Origin: Clostridiales bacterium | Lineage (GTDB): Bacteria > Bacillota > Clostridia > Oscillospirales > CAG-272 | DNA length: 39,662 bases | Assembly: GCA_003523225.1 (NCBI GenBank) | Contig: DPGK01000023.1 | Span: 18,059 to 57,720, forward strand | Reading direction: 5' to 3' | Part shown: positions 17,992 through 26,367 of the stretch, piece by piece | Numbering within the stretch: position 1 is the first letter of the stretch | How the letters are laid out: every line of letters begins with the position of its first letter | Made by a program: the position numbers and the translations under genes | Notes under the pieces: model-generated | Databases searched by the model: none | Seen by the model: the letters and a program-made list of their open reading frames with translations, nothing else | What the model was told of the DNA's origin: nothing

Positions 17992-18615
17992 ATGAAAGCA
18001 TTTATATATACCGGCGGGGCGGTGCGCATTGACGGGATCACCGAACACCCAAAGTCCGACGACCTCCGCATAGCCGCCGATTCGGGCTATCTTACCGCCA
18101 AGGCACTGGGCGACCGTATTGATATTGCCGTCGGCGACTTTGACTCGATGAGCGCCGACATGATACCCGACGGGGTGGAGCTGCTGCGCGTTCCGGCGGA
18201 AAAGGATGTGACCGACACCCAGCTTGCCGTTGAAACGGCGCTGAACCGCGGAGCCGACCAGCTTGTAATAATAGGCGGAATGAGCGGAAGACTTGACCAT
18301 ACCCTTTCAAATCTCTTTATTCTTGAGGATCTGGCGGACTCGGACGTTTACGCTGTAATGACCGACGGTCAGAGCCGGGCGCGGTTTGTGCGCTCAGGGT
18401 CTGCTCTTATCGGGCGCAGCGGCTTCAGATACCTCTCCATTATCGCCGCCGACCCGAAGGTAAAGGGCGTTACGGCGGAGGGCTGCCGCTATCCGCTGAA
18501 AAACGCGACGCTGAGCCGCCGCTGCCAGTACGCGGTAAGCAACGAGATAACCGGAAACTGCGCGCTGATATCGGTAAAAAAAGGCGGAATATTCATTATC
18601 GAAAGCACCGACTGA
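17992..18615 (+). CDS. thiN: Thiamine pyrophosphokinase
   Basis: 207 residues, the usual size. Motifs in order are AADSGYLTAKALG, VGDFDS, EKDVTDTQLAVE (metal/ATP site) and GGMSGRLDHTLSN, followed by the C-terminal beta-sandwich that binds thiamine. It makes thiamine diphosphate from thiamine and ATP. It usually follows rsgA-rpe in Firmicutes; here rpe is missing from between them. A likely vitamin-uptake gene follows 51 bases downstream. No THI-box riboswitch is visible upstream; the gap to rsgA is only 23 bases. Confidence 0.94.
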   Translation: MKAFIYTGGAVRIDGITEHPKSDDLRIAADSGYLTAKALGDRIDIAVGDFDSMSADMIPDGVELLRVPAEKDVTDTQLAVETALNRGADQLVIIGGMSGRLDHTLSNLFILEDLADSDVYAVMTDGQSRARFVRSGSALIGRSGFRYLSIIAADPKVKGVTAEGCRYPLKNATLSRRCQYAVSNEITGNCALISVKKGGIFIIESTD

Positions 18616-18666
18616 ACCGCCCTTATCATAAACATATTCAAAATCATCCAAGGAAGCAAAAAGACC

Positions 18667-19197
18667 ATGAAAACAATCGCCTCTGTCAACAAAACACAGC
18701 TTACCGTGCGCCGCATAGCCATAAGCGCGCTTTTTGCCGCACTTATCTTTTGCGGCACTTATTTTATCAAAATACCCATGCCCTTTGCTGAGGGCTATAT
18801 TCACGCGGGCGACGGCTTTGTCTTTCTCGCCGCCGTGATTCTGCCTGCGCCCTACGCGGCGGCTGCCGCCGCAATAGGAGCGGGACTTTCCGACCTTATC
18901 GGCGGATATCCGCTCTGGATCCCTGCCACAATTGGAGTGCGCGTTATCGCCGTGCTTTTCTTTTCCCACCGCGGCAAGGTGTTCTGCCGCCGCAACCTTA
19001 TAGCGCTTGCCGCCTCTGCCGCCGTAAACGTGATCGGCTACTGGCTGTACGAAAGCGCGGTGGTCTATCAGAACCTTGTCGGCGGACTTGCCGCAATGCC
19101 CTTCAATCTGGCGCAGTCTGTGGTCGGTATCATCCTTTTCCTTGCTCTTGCCAAGCCCGCACGCTCGGTGGTCGAAAGGACGCTTGGCGAAATATGA
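18667..19197 (+). CDS. ECF transporter S component
   Basis: 176 residues, strongly hydrophobic, with about five or six membrane helices. Features of the PF07155-like S-component group are the N-terminal RRIAISALFAALIF helix, PFAEGYIHAGDGFVFLAAV, and a GLSDLIGGYPLWIPATIGVR segment. S components bind a vitamin and dock on a shared EcfA-EcfA'-EcfT module encoded elsewhere. Direct linkage to thiN, 51 bases upstream, suggests thiamine or a thiamine precursor such as hydroxymethylpyrimidine as substrate, but this is inferred from context. AAGGAAG precedes the ATG by about ten bases. Confidence 0.85.
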   Translation: MKTIASVNKTQLTVRRIAISALFAALIFCGTYFIKIPMPFAEGYIHAGDGFVFLAAVILPAPYAAAAAAIGAGLSDLIGGYPLWIPATIGVRVIAVLFFSHRGKVFCRRNLIALAASAAVNVIGYWLYESAVVYQNLVGGLAAMPFNLAQSVVGIILFLALAKPARSVVERTLGEI

Positions 19198-19249
19198 CCC
19201 TTCCCCGCGCCACGGTAAATTCTTTTATTGATTTAGAAAGGAATAGCCT

Positions 19250-20026
19250 ATGAAGCTGCGTGTCCTCGCCATCGGAGACGTCACCGGAAGCGCCGGTGTG
19301 GAATATCTGAGAAAAAATCTGCGCCGACGCATCGGGGAGCTTGACGTGTCCCTGACGGTGGTCAACGGCGAAAACGCCGCAGACATTCACGGCATTTCCG
19401 AGCGCGACGCAAAAGATCTGTTTGAGGCGGGGGCGGACGTGATAACGACCGGAAACCACGTTTTCAGCCGCAGGGATATATATCTTCCCCTTGAGGATAC
19501 CCCATGCCTTCTGCGCCCCGACAACTTTCCGCCCTCCGCACCGGGGTGCGGGAGCGTGATCGTAAGTGCTGCGGGAATGCGGGTGCTGTGCATGAATCTT
19601 CAGGGCAACGTGAATATGAACGTCGCTCTTGCTTCTCCCTTTGCCGCCGCGGATGCGATACTTTCCCGCGAGTCAGGCAAGTATGACGCCGCAGTGCTGG
19701 ATTTCCACGCAGAGGCGACCTCGGAAAAGATCGCGCTTGCGCTCTATCTTGACGGCAGGGTGTCGGCGGTCTGGGGAACGCACACCCATGTTGCTACCGC
19801 CGACGAGAGGATACTGCCCGGCGGAACCGCTTATGTGACCGATATCGGCATGACGGGTCCCTCCGACGGGGTGCTTGGGGTGAACGCCGAGGTGATAATA
19901 CGCCGCTTCACCACCGCAATGCCTCAGCGCTTTACCATGGCGTCGGGAGCAGTCGAGTCGACCGGAATCCTGGTAGACATCGGAGAAAACGGCAAAGCCA
20001 CAGCAATATCCCGCGTCCGGATCTGA
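19250..20026 (+). CDS. ymdB: YmdB family metallophosphoesterase
   Basis: 258 residues, the length of the TIGR00282 family. The metal site is complete: GDVTGSAG near the N terminus, NGENA, TGNHVF, DFHAEATSEK and WGTHTHVATADERILPGG. In Bacillus subtilis YmdB is a cyclic-nucleotide phosphodiesterase (2',3'-cAMP among its substrates) that steers biofilm versus motility expression. GAAAGG lies six bases before the ATG. It is the last gene of the stp operon and is followed by a strong terminator. Its presence in one window with remA is a coincidence of order, not proof of a joint pathway. Confidence 0.93.
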   Translation: MKLRVLAIGDVTGSAGVEYLRKNLRRRIGELDVSLTVVNGENAADIHGISERDAKDLFEAGADVITTGNHVFSRRDIYLPLEDTPCLLRPDNFPPSAPGCGSVIVSAAGMRVLCMNLQGNVNMNVALASPFAAADAILSRESGKYDAAVLDFHAEATSEKIALALYLDGRVSAVWGTHTHVATADERILPGGTAYVTDIGMTGPSDGVLGVNAEVIIRRFTTAMPQRFTMASGAVESTGILVDIGENGKATAISRVRI

Positions 20027-20052
20027 TACGCAGAATAAGCAGAATAAAAATA

Positions 20053-20092
20053 AACAACCGACAAGAAATGATCTCTCTGTCGGTTGTTTTTT
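20053..20092. terminator. Bidirectional Rho-independent terminator
   Basis: AACAACCGACA (20053-20063) and TGTCGGTTGTT (20078-20088) form a perfect 11-bp stem, followed by a T-run to 20092 on the plus strand and preceded by an A-rich tract that gives a U-tract on the minus strand. It closes ymdB from one side and rarA from the other. Confidence 0.93.
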
Positions 20093-20164
20093 CGTACTGC
20101 ATGATGAACCGTATTATTCCGTATGCCCCAACGCATTAAGCACCTGCCTCAATGCGGCTCGGGC

Positions 20165-21427
20165 TTACGAGCCTTTTTTTCGGCTGCCGATGCTCTCGGC
20201 ATATGCGGCGGCGGCTCGCTCGGTCTTATTATCGCCGTATTTATAATAAACACGGTCGGCAAGGTCGCAAGGCAGGTACTGCTGACGGACATAATGCCCC
20301 GGGTGGTCGTGAGGATATACATATCCCCGGTAAAGCGGCGCGCGCAGCGGCTCTGGCGGTAGCTTACCCCTGCCCGCGGTGAAATCCTCAAGCGCCGCGC
20401 CTGCGGCAAGATATGCCGAATTTGATTTCGGCGCAGTGGCAAGCAGCACTGCGGCGTTGGCAAGAGGTATGCGCGCCTCGGGCATTCCCAGCTCGCGCGC
20501 CGACTCGCACATGGCGCGCACGGCGGACGCCGCCGCAGGATATGCAAGCCCTATATCCTCCGAGGCTATGACCTGAAGCCTGCGGCATACCGAGAGCAAT
20601 TCACCGTATTCAAGCAGCGAAACCAGGTAAAAGACCGCCGCGTCGGGGTCTGAGCCGCGTATCGACTTCTGAAGCGCCGAAAGCAGGTCGTAATGGGTAT
20701 CGTCCCCGAAATTACCGTGCCCGGTGTCAATGCCGTCCAGCGCCGCCGCGGTTATCTCGCAGCTTGGGTCGTCAGAGCCGTCCGCCTCCTCCCCGCGCGC
20801 GGCAAAATACGCATTTTCAAAAATTCCGATAGCCCGACGCACATCTCCGCCCGAAAGCCTGCCTATTTCAAGCAGAAAATCATCCGAAACGGTTTTTTCG
20901 TTCCGGGTCTCGGTGTTGAGCGCCTCAAGCGCGCGGCGAAGCGCACGCTTGCATTCCTCCGGCTTTACCGGTCGGAACTCAAACAGCGACGATCGTGAGA
21001 TAAGCGCGCTGTAAACGTAAAAATGAGGGTTTTCGGTGGTGGAGGCAATAAGAGTGACCCTGCCGTCCTCGATATATTCAAGCAGCGACTGCTGCTGCTT
21101 GCGGTTGAAATACTGTATCTCGTCAAGGTAAAGCAGGACTCCGTCCGCGCCGAACACCCTCTCGGTGGAGGAAAGCACCGCCTTTACATCGGCAAGAGAA
21201 GCGGTGGTGGCGTTGAGCCGGTGAAATTCCATACCCGACTGCGCGGCAATAATAGAAGCCGCAGTGGTCTTTCCTGTACCCGGCGGACCGTAAAAGATCA
21301 TATTCGTAAGCCGTCCGCTCTCGCAGATGCGCCGGATCGCACCCCTTTCGCCGAAAAGGTGACTCTGACCGACAATATCATCAAAGCATTTGGGACGCAA
21401 AAGGTCCGCCAGCGGCGTGTTTTTCAT
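20165..21427 (-). CDS. rarA: Replication-associated recombination protein A (RarA/MgsA AAA ATPase)
   Basis: 420 residues. It begins NTPLADLLRPKCFDDIVGQ, followed by Walker A GPPGTGKT, sensor-type segments, Walker B YLDEIQYFNRKQQ and STTENPHF, then the SRSSLFEF and GGDVRRAI blocks. The C-terminal tetramerisation part contains GSDPDAAVFYL, SEDIGLAYP and the conserved YVYPHDHPGHYVRQQYLP. RarA acts at stalled replication forks. It has its own consensus promoter and terminator and stands alone, transcribed opposite to the stp operon. Confidence 0.95.
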   Translation of the reverse strand: MKNTPLADLLRPKCFDDIVGQSHLFGERGAIRRICESGRLTNMIFYGPPGTGKTTAASIIAAQSGMEFHRLNATTASLADVKAVLSSTERVFGADGVLLYLDEIQYFNRKQQQSLLEYIEDGRVTLIASTTENPHFYVYSALISRSSLFEFRPVKPEECKRALRRALEALNTETRNEKTVSDDFLLEIGRLSGGDVRRAIGIFENAYFAARGEEADGSDDPSCEITAAALDGIDTGHGNFGDDTHYDLLSALQKSIRGSDPDAAVFYLVSLLEYGELLSVCRRLQVIASEDIGLAYPAAASAVRAMCESARELGMPEARIPLANAAVLLATAPKSNSAYLAAGAALEDFTAGRGKLPPEPLRAPLYRGYVYPHDHPGHYVRQQYLPCDLADRVYYKYGDNKTERAAAAYAESIGSRKKGS

Positions 21428-21489
21428 TAAGACAGAAACCGTCCTTGATTATTATTCCGGCACGGCTCGCGCCGTCCGGGTGCAACTCA

Positions 21490-21518
21490 ATTATAGCATA
21501 TCCGCCGCGTTATGTCAA
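21490..21518 (-). promoter_or_regulatory. Consensus sigma-A promoter of rarA
   Basis: On the minus strand TTGACA (21518-21513), 17 bases and TATAAT (21495-21490), with TGC directly before the -10 box (extended -10). The roughly 55-base leader contains a GC-rich hairpin (ACGGC-GCGA-GCCGT, about 21461-21480) before a distant AAGGA. Confidence 0.9.
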
Positions 21519-21554
21519 ATATTATAATGAAACAACGGAGCAGATCTGTCACAC

Positions 21555-21586
21555 AAAAGGGAGCTGCGCGGTATCGCGCAGCTCCC
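21555..21586 (-). terminator. Rho-independent terminator of the surface operon
   Basis: GGGAGCTGCGCG (21559-21570) and CGCGCAGCTCCC (21575-21586) make a perfect 12-bp stem with a 4-base loop. On the minus strand a TTTT tract follows. It lies 14 bases beyond the stop of the metallo-hydrolase lipoprotein gene. Confidence 0.92.
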
Positions 21587-21599
21587 GGTATAGCTTCCG

Positions 21600-22994
21600 T
21601 CAGGAGTTTGCTTTTATCTCCTCAAGAGTCGTAAGCGACACAGTGACCGTTCCGTCACCGCTGATATAGTGTCGCGGCGCTATCCGCACAAGAAGCTGAT
21701 TGTAGGCCTGGTTCTCATACTCGGCGTACCTTGACGTCGAGGTGTCCCACATAACTATCGACGGGGAGATATAGTTATACGTCGTTACCTGACCGTGAGT
21801 CGTGCCGTGGTGAGTGGGCTGAAGAATATCGCTCTTGAGCGCCGCACCGTACCTTTCGGCAAGCACCTTCATACCCGTTCCGGAAAGGTCGCCCGTTATC
21901 ATTGCGCTGTGTCCGCCGGCAGATATGCGGAACGCCATGGAATTGGCGTTGTTGTAAAGCAGATCGTCCGTTTTCGGGTAAACATCCTCGTGCGTGTGAA
22001 GGATCTCCACCGTCACGCCGTCGATATTGAGCAGGTCGCCCGTGTGCGGCTTTATTACCGCGGCGGCAGCCCATTTTTTTTCGGACGACAGCGCCTTGCG
22101 CAGAATATTCAGAATGCTGCTGTTGCTTTCAAGCATTGCCTTTGAATCCGACTTGGCAAGTATCTCGTCATCCACAAAATTGAAAATAACTCTTTCAAGC
22201 TTTATTTCGTCGTAATAGATCGATGCCATCTCGGATATTGCCCCGATGTGGTCGGAATGCGGGTGCGTGAGTATCCACGCCGCCACGACCGGCACTCCAT
22301 CGCGGGTGTTCTGGGATTTCAGAATATCAAGTATCTTTTTTGCCTCGCCAACACCCGTCCAGCCCCCGTCAATAATGATGAAGCTGCCCTTCGACGTGCG
22401 GATGATATATGACATTCCGTTCGTCTTGGTGACGAAGTCGGTCGATACCATTGTAAATAGAGGCTCAACGTCCCCCGCAGGCGCATCGGTCACGCCGTAG
22501 ATATCATCATAGGCATCGTAAGGGTCATACGGAAGGATCGTCAGGCGAACAGAGGAATCCGCCCCGAAATACGACGCGATAAGAGCCGTCCCGTCCTTCG
22601 CAAACGTGCAGAAATAATTACTGCCGTACTCACGGCGGTTTACCTCGGTGTATCCCAGCGACGGCAGCTTTTCAACATACGCCGTGTACTCGCGGGGCAG
22701 AACCATGGTTACATGGTGCATATACACACCGTCGCCGCAATTGTAGTCGGTGTGCTTTATTCCTCCGGAAAAAGCAGGGATATCCCCTGCGCTTACGGGC
22801 TTCAGCTCAACCGGCTTGCGCGTTTCCTCGGCAGTGGTCACAGGAGCGTCCGTTTCCGCCCCCGAAGATTCCCCGGGAGCGGCGACAGACGTATCTTTAG
22901 CGGAGCTGTCCTCGGTGCCAACCGCCGGACCACAGGCGGCAAGCATAAGCATTATCAGCGTAAGGCATAGAGCAATAAGGAGTTTTGATCTCAT
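21600..22994 (-). CDS. Surface lipoprotein with ComEC-like metallo-beta-lactamase domain
   Basis: 464 residues. A lipoprotein signal ends at Cys21 (LMLAAC), then comes a 40-residue Ser/Thr/Glu/Ala-rich linker. A small domain follows (about 75-180), then an MBL-fold hydrolase domain with HxHxDH at 244-249 (THPHSDH), a MITGDLSG strand and PTHHGT, the layout of the ComEC/Rec2 C-terminal domain and of related extracellular hydrolases. Metal ligands look intact. Being a lipoprotein, it would act on the outer face of the membrane; nucleic acid, phosphoester or lactone substrates are all possible. Its ATG overlaps the TGA of the solute-binding gene (ATGA), so the two are translationally coupled. Confidence 0.82.
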   Translation of the reverse strand: MRSKLLIALCLTLIMLMLAACGPAVGTEDSSAKDTSVAAPGESSGAETDAPVTTAEETRKPVELKPVSAGDIPAFSGGIKHTDYNCGDGVYMHHVTMVLPREYTAYVEKLPSLGYTEVNRREYGSNYFCTFAKDGTALIASYFGADSSVRLTILPYDPYDAYDDIYGVTDAPAGDVEPLFTMVSTDFVTKTNGMSYIIRTSKGSFIIIDGGWTGVGEAKKILDILKSQNTRDGVPVVAAWILTHPHSDHIGAISEMASIYYDEIKLERVIFNFVDDEILAKSDSKAMLESNSSILNILRKALSSEKKWAAAAVIKPHTGDLLNIDGVTVEILHTHEDVYPKTDDLLYNNANSMAFRISAGGHSAMITGDLSGTGMKVLAERYGAALKSDILQPTHHGTTHGQVTTYNYISPSIVMWDTSTSRYAEYENQAYNQLLVRIAPRHYISGDGTVTVSLTTLEEIKANS

Positions 22995-24457
22995 TCGCTT
23001 ACCTTTTTAATAAAATTCTGAATATCGGCATTTACCGTGTTCTTGACCGATGCAACATATGCCGCAATAGACCTGTCGTTTGCGACCATCATATCGTTTA
23101 TCTTTGACGAATAGTTCACCGAGGTCTGAACCGGGACGTTGTATGCGATATTTGAGTAAATGATGTCAAGCGTCTTCCATGACAGCGCGTCGCGGAGGGT
23201 ACGCCCGTAAAGCCTTACTTCAAAATACGCAGTGCGGACGGTGTCATGAGAAATATATGACATAGCCTCAATTATAAATCCGGTCCTTTCGGCGTCGGGC
23301 GTGTCAAAGGGGATCATTATTGCGTAAGGGTTGGGAGCATTGCAGATGTAAATGTCCTGATCCTCATTGTACTTGGGCAGCGGGAGGAAGCCGAAATCGG
23401 ACGACATGCTCTGGCGCATGGTGTTGGAGCTGACGATCGTGGTCAGAAGGAACAGCGCATGGCCGTTTACAAACATTTCGGTCGCCTGAGTGTTCTTTGA
23501 GCAGCCGTTGTAGAAGAATCTGTCGGAGAACATCACGTCGAGTATTTTATTGTAGGTGTCCATAAAGGTCTCGGAGGTGAAGTTGGCGTAGGGCAGCTTG
23601 GTTTCGGGGTCGATCTTGATGTAGCTTGCATTTGCACCGCTCAGCATTGCGCTGAGGGTCGTTGACGGCACGCCAACTATCGGATAAACATCGTCGGCAT
23701 TTGCTGTACCGTCGCCGTTATCCTCGTAAACGTCCTTGGCGTAGGTGTACATCCGGTCAAGGGTCCACTCGCCGTCGATCGCCAGGCTGTAAAGCGCATC
23801 AATGTCCAGGCTGTGCTTCTTCATCAGGTCATGGTTGAAGTATATACATCTCACCGCGTCAAACTGTGTGGTGTCCATGTCGCTGTATGTATAGTAAAGA
23901 TGCTCGCCGTACCTGAGCTGTTCGTTTGCGCTCTGATCCCACCATACCTTTTCAAGCGAGATATTTTCAATATCGGTAAGGTCATAGCAGTAACCCGCAA
24001 GCGCGAGCTTTGAAACATTGGTGGTGTTTATCATGGCAATGTCAAAGGAATGTGTTCCGGCAGTGACATCCTTCTCCACCGCGTCGTACTGCTGTGAGGC
24101 GGCTATCGGCACTTCGCAGACCTCGACTCCGTATTTTTCCTCCATCGTGAGGCAGCGGCGGTATATCGCCGCGTCGAGGGCATCCCCCGACACGCCGTCC
24201 TCACTGACCATTGTGCAGGTGGTAAAAAGAGTCGTGGCGTCTGAAAAACCGTTGTAGATTATGAATTTCCCGGCATACTCGGTGCTTTCGGCAGGCAGCT
24301 CAAAGCTCTCCTCGGGGCTTAGCGAGTCCACCTCTGCGGCAGTTGTGGAGCTGTCCCCGGCGGCGGTCGTTGTGTCGGGATCTTGTTTTTCCTCGGCACA
24401 GGCGGTCAGGGAAAGGAGCAGGAGGAAAGCAATAAGCAGGGTAATTATTCTTTTCAT
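22991..24457 (-). CDS. Extracellular solute-binding lipoprotein (orphan)
   Basis: 488 residues with a lipobox ending at Cys20 (SLTAC), a Thr/Ala/Ser linker, and a two-lobed periplasmic-binding fold of the family-1 (sugar-type) class. Typical blocks are FDIAMINTTN, EWTLDRMYTYAKDVYEDN, and GFLPLPKYNEDQDIY. Residues 246-256 form a DxNGDG-like loop that may bind calcium. No ABC permease or ATPase gene is near, so either a distant permease is shared or the protein is a ligand sensor. It starts 18 bases after the surface-protein gene and is a paralogue of the lipoprotein at 30613-32145. Confidence 0.88.
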   Translation of the reverse strand: MKRIITLLIAFLLLLSLTACAEEKQDPDTTTAAGDSSTTAAEVDSLSPEESFELPAESTEYAGKFIIYNGFSDATTLFTTCTMVSEDGVSGDALDAAIYRRCLTMEEKYGVEVCEVPIAASQQYDAVEKDVTAGTHSFDIAMINTTNVSKLALAGYCYDLTDIENISLEKVWWDQSANEQLRYGEHLYYTYSDMDTTQFDAVRCIYFNHDLMKKHSLDIDALYSLAIDGEWTLDRMYTYAKDVYEDNGDGTANADDVYPIVGVPSTTLSAMLSGANASYIKIDPETKLPYANFTSETFMDTYNKILDVMFSDRFFYNGCSKNTQATEMFVNGHALFLLTTIVSSNTMRQSMSSDFGFLPLPKYNEDQDIYICNAPNPYAIMIPFDTPDAERTGFIIEAMSYISHDTVRTAYFEVRLYGRTLRDALSWKTLDIIYSNIAYNVPVQTSVNYSSKINDMMVANDRSIAAYVASVKNTVNADIQNFIKKVSE

Positions 24458-24475
24458 TCTTGTATCTTTCCTGAT

Positions 24476-25342
24476 TTATTTGGCGCTTCTGCGCTTACGG
24501 GACACAAAAGTAACGGAAGCCGCTGAAACAACTGCAGCTATGCAGACCGCTATAACGATACCGCTTATGCTGTCGCCGGTGTCGGGGCTTACGGGAGCCT
24601 CGGTCGTGGGGGCTTCGGTCACAACCGGTGCGTCAGTTGCGGGAGCCTCGGTCACAACCGGTGCGTCAGTTGCGGGAGCCTCGGTCACAACGGGAGCGTC
24701 AGTGGCGGGAGCCTCGGTCACAACAGGAGCGGTCGCGTAGCTGCCCGACGCACCCTTGGGGGCAAAGTATGTGGCGGGAAGTCCGTCCATGTTCGCGGAG
24801 CGGTAAAAGTCAATGCGCAGGAATATCTTTGACTGTCCGGATGCCTGAGCCGAAACGTCAACGGTGCGCACAAGCTCGGGGTCGCGGTTTGCAGGATCGG
24901 CGGCATTTACGCCTGTACCGGCGGTCGAATCGTTGATGAGAGCGCCGACAAGAGTCCAGTTTGCCTCGGTATATCCGGCGGCATAGTCAGCCTCGCCGAC
25001 CGTGGAAACATAGAGCTTTACGCCGTCCGGCGCGCCGGAAGCGATGGAATAGCCGCGGTATGCGATGGTGAGAGTGTCAAACACCTTTCCCTCGGCGGCT
25101 TCGAAAACGAAAACGGAGGAAGCGGACTTTTCGGCAGAGCCGAGCCAGCCCTTGTAACCCATAGTTGTAGAGTTACCGGCTATCTTCATACCGGCAGTGT
25201 AAACAAGTGAGCTTTTGTAGGTGCTTTCGTCAAGAAAGTTGAACTCCTTCTCATAGTCGGCGGCAGAAGCGGAAAACATAAGCGTCTGCGCAAGAATGAG
25301 AGAGAGAACAAGTGCCAGCAAAGTTAAAACACGTTTTTTCAT
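24476..25342 (-). CDS. Sortase-type anchored surface protein with TEAPATDAPVV repeats
   Basis: 288 residues. The signal peptide ends near residue 27 (SASA). A roughly 170-residue beta-rich domain follows (FNFLDESTYKSSLVYTAG, VKLYVST, KIFLRIDFYR) that resembles galactose-binding or carbohydrate-binding sandwiches, though no family is recognised. Then come tandem 11-residue repeats TEAPATDAPVV, a spacer with a SPDTGD motif, a hydrophobic helix and a KRR tail: the pattern of LPxTG-like wall anchoring, with PDTGD as a variant motif. The ATG at 25342 has AGGAG seven bases upstream. A longer TTG start would add 24 residues and break the signal peptide. It is the second gene of the operon. Confidence 0.82.
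   Translation of the reverse strand: MKKRVLTLLALVLSLILAQTLMFSASAADYEKEFNFLDESTYKSSLVYTAGMKIAGNSTTMGYKGWLGSAEKSASSVFVFEAAEGKVFDTLTIAYRGYSIASGAPDGVKLYVSTVGEADYAAGYTEANWTLVGALINDSTAGTGVNAADPANRDPELVRTVDVSAQASGQSKIFLRIDFYRSANMDGLPATYFAPKGASGSYATAPVVTEAPATDAPVVTEAPATDAPVVTEAPATDAPVVTEAPTTEAPVSPDTGDSISGIVIAVCIAAVVSAASVTFVSRKRRSAK
24612..24729 (-). repeat. 33-base in-frame tandem repeats
   Basis: Three full 33-base units (24612-24644, 24645-24677, 24678-24710) and a partial fourth lie within the surface-protein gene. The first two are almost identical, while the third has several synonymous changes. Each encodes eleven residues of the TEAPATDAPVV spacer, so copy number changes would lengthen or shorten the wall spacer without a frameshift. 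Confidence 0.93.
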
Positions 25343-25403
25343 AGTAATTCTCCTGTTTTGAATAATATATTTTACGGCTTGCGCCGCAATAACCGGAATA
25401 ATG

Positions 25404-26255
25404 TCAGATCTCAACGGTCAGTCCGTCATACGCGGGACGCATACCGAAGGCGGCGGCTTCCGCCTCGACCTCCGCATGAGTCTGACGCAGCAGATGCCCG
25501 ATGTGGCTCAGATAAAACTGCGTGTGCGCGTCTGTCCTGCCCATTTTTTCGAGCTTCTGCTTCATCTCGTTGCAGCCGAGTATATCCATGTGAGCCGCAG
25601 TAATAAGCTCGCCGCGGGCAAGAGTGCAGTCAAGCGAAACAAAATCGAATACGTGAGGGTAGTCTGCCAGCCATTCAAGCGCACTGGCGTAAAAAGGACC
25701 GGTATCGTGCGCCCACAGAATATGCTTGCCCTCGGCGGTGTTTTCAATTACATACATCACCGACTGTACCCCCTGCGCGTGGTGCGCCTTGAGAGCCGTG
25801 AAGCGGTATTCGTCTATTTCAAACGGAACGCCGACCTCCACCGGATGGTATTCAATTGAAAAATCCGACGTCCTTATCCGCTTGCCCGTGGCATACGCCT
25901 CCTCCTGCGCGGCAATCGTTTCAAGCATTTTTGCCGCCGAAGCCTCAGTAGCGTAGATCCTGAGCGGAGACTCATATCCCTGCGGACGGCTGAACAGATC
26001 CTGCGGGAGGAAATGGTCATAGTGACCGTGGGTCACGACAATATTATGTATGCGGCGCATATCAAGCCCACAGTACGCGGTGTGAAGAAAGGTATCGACC
26101 GGAAATTCCAGCGCGATCTTACCGTCTATCACCGCCTGAGAGCGGGTGCGTATCTCCTTGCCGCCCACCTCGCGGGCATTGCGGCAGACACGGCAGTCGC
26201 AGAATATTTCGGGAATGCCTCCCCCGCCGCCTGTGCCATAGTATTTCAGTTTCAT
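25404..26255 (-). CDS. PhnP-like metallo-beta-lactamase fold hydrolase
   Basis: 283 residues, no signal peptide, so cytosolic. It begins KLKYYGTGGGGGIPEIF and has the C19-x-C21-x2-C24 cluster seen in PhnP-type proteins, then HxHxDH at 76-81 (HGHYDH) and late metal-ligand blocks ILWAHDTGPF and YLSHIGHL. PhnP is a cyclic ribose-phosphate phosphodiesterase; this group also includes lipoate-synthesis and coenzyme-PQQ-like hydrolases, so the substrate is open. No phn genes are near. The ATG at 26255 has AGAGGTG seven bases upstream; a longer reading frame upstream is not supported. It is the first gene of the surface operon behind an unusual leader. Confidence 0.85.
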   Translation of the reverse strand: MKLKYYGTGGGGGIPEIFCDCRVCRNAREVGGKEIRTRSQAVIDGKIALEFPVDTFLHTAYCGLDMRRIHNIVVTHGHYDHFLPQDLFSRPQGYESPLRIYATEASAAKMLETIAAQEEAYATGKRIRTSDFSIEYHPVEVGVPFEIDEYRFTALKAHHAQGVQSVMYVIENTAEGKHILWAHDTGPFYASALEWLADYPHVFDFVSLDCTLARGELITAAHMDILGCNEMKQKLEKMGRTDAHTQFYLSHIGHLLRQTHAEVEAEAAAFGMRPAYDGLTVEI

Positions 26256-26289
26256 GGTAACACCTCTTTTTGTCTGTCGGAACGGATTT

Positions 26290-26303
26290 GCGGAACGTTC
26301 CGT
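26290..26303. promoter_or_regulatory. LacI-type operator candidate in the operon leader
   Basis: The 12-base palindrome CGGAACGTTCCG (26291-26302) has the central CG typical of LacI-family operators. With flanks it reads GCGGAACGTTCCGT, sharing the pattern GCnnAACGnTnnGT with the site at 27726-27739. It lies about 60 bases into the predicted transcript, where bound repressor would act as a roadblock. CGGAACG at 26278-26284 can also pair with its right half. Confidence 0.45.
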
Positions 26304-26314
26304 TTTTCGGGGGC

Positions 26315-26356
26315 AAAAAATCACACGCCGCGCCGCAGCATTGCGCGGCATGTGAT
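26315..26356 (-). terminator. Terminator/attenuator between promoter and operon
   Basis: On the minus strand a 14-bp stem (26356-26343 with 26333-26320, one G-U pair) and a 9-base loop are followed by TTTTTT. It has all the features of a Rho-independent terminator. It lies downstream of the TTGACT/TATAAT promoter and upstream of the PhnP-like gene, so it may end the lacI transcript, attenuate the operon, or both. Confidence 0.85.
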
Positions 26357-26367
26357 ACTTCACAGAT

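Noticed and set aside
24612..24729. CRISPR-like direct repeats
   Set aside because: The units are contiguous with no spacers and encode an in-frame peptide repeat.
25343..25403. Separate promoter for the surface-protein gene
   Set aside because: TTGCGG and TATTAT 16 bases apart are only a weak match. Co-transcription with the PhnP-like gene is simpler, though an internal start cannot be excluded.
26256..26363. Longer N terminus for the PhnP-like hydrolase
   Set aside because: The extension would cross the terminator hairpin and operator palindrome and lacks a ribosome site, while ATG 26255 has one at ideal spacing.
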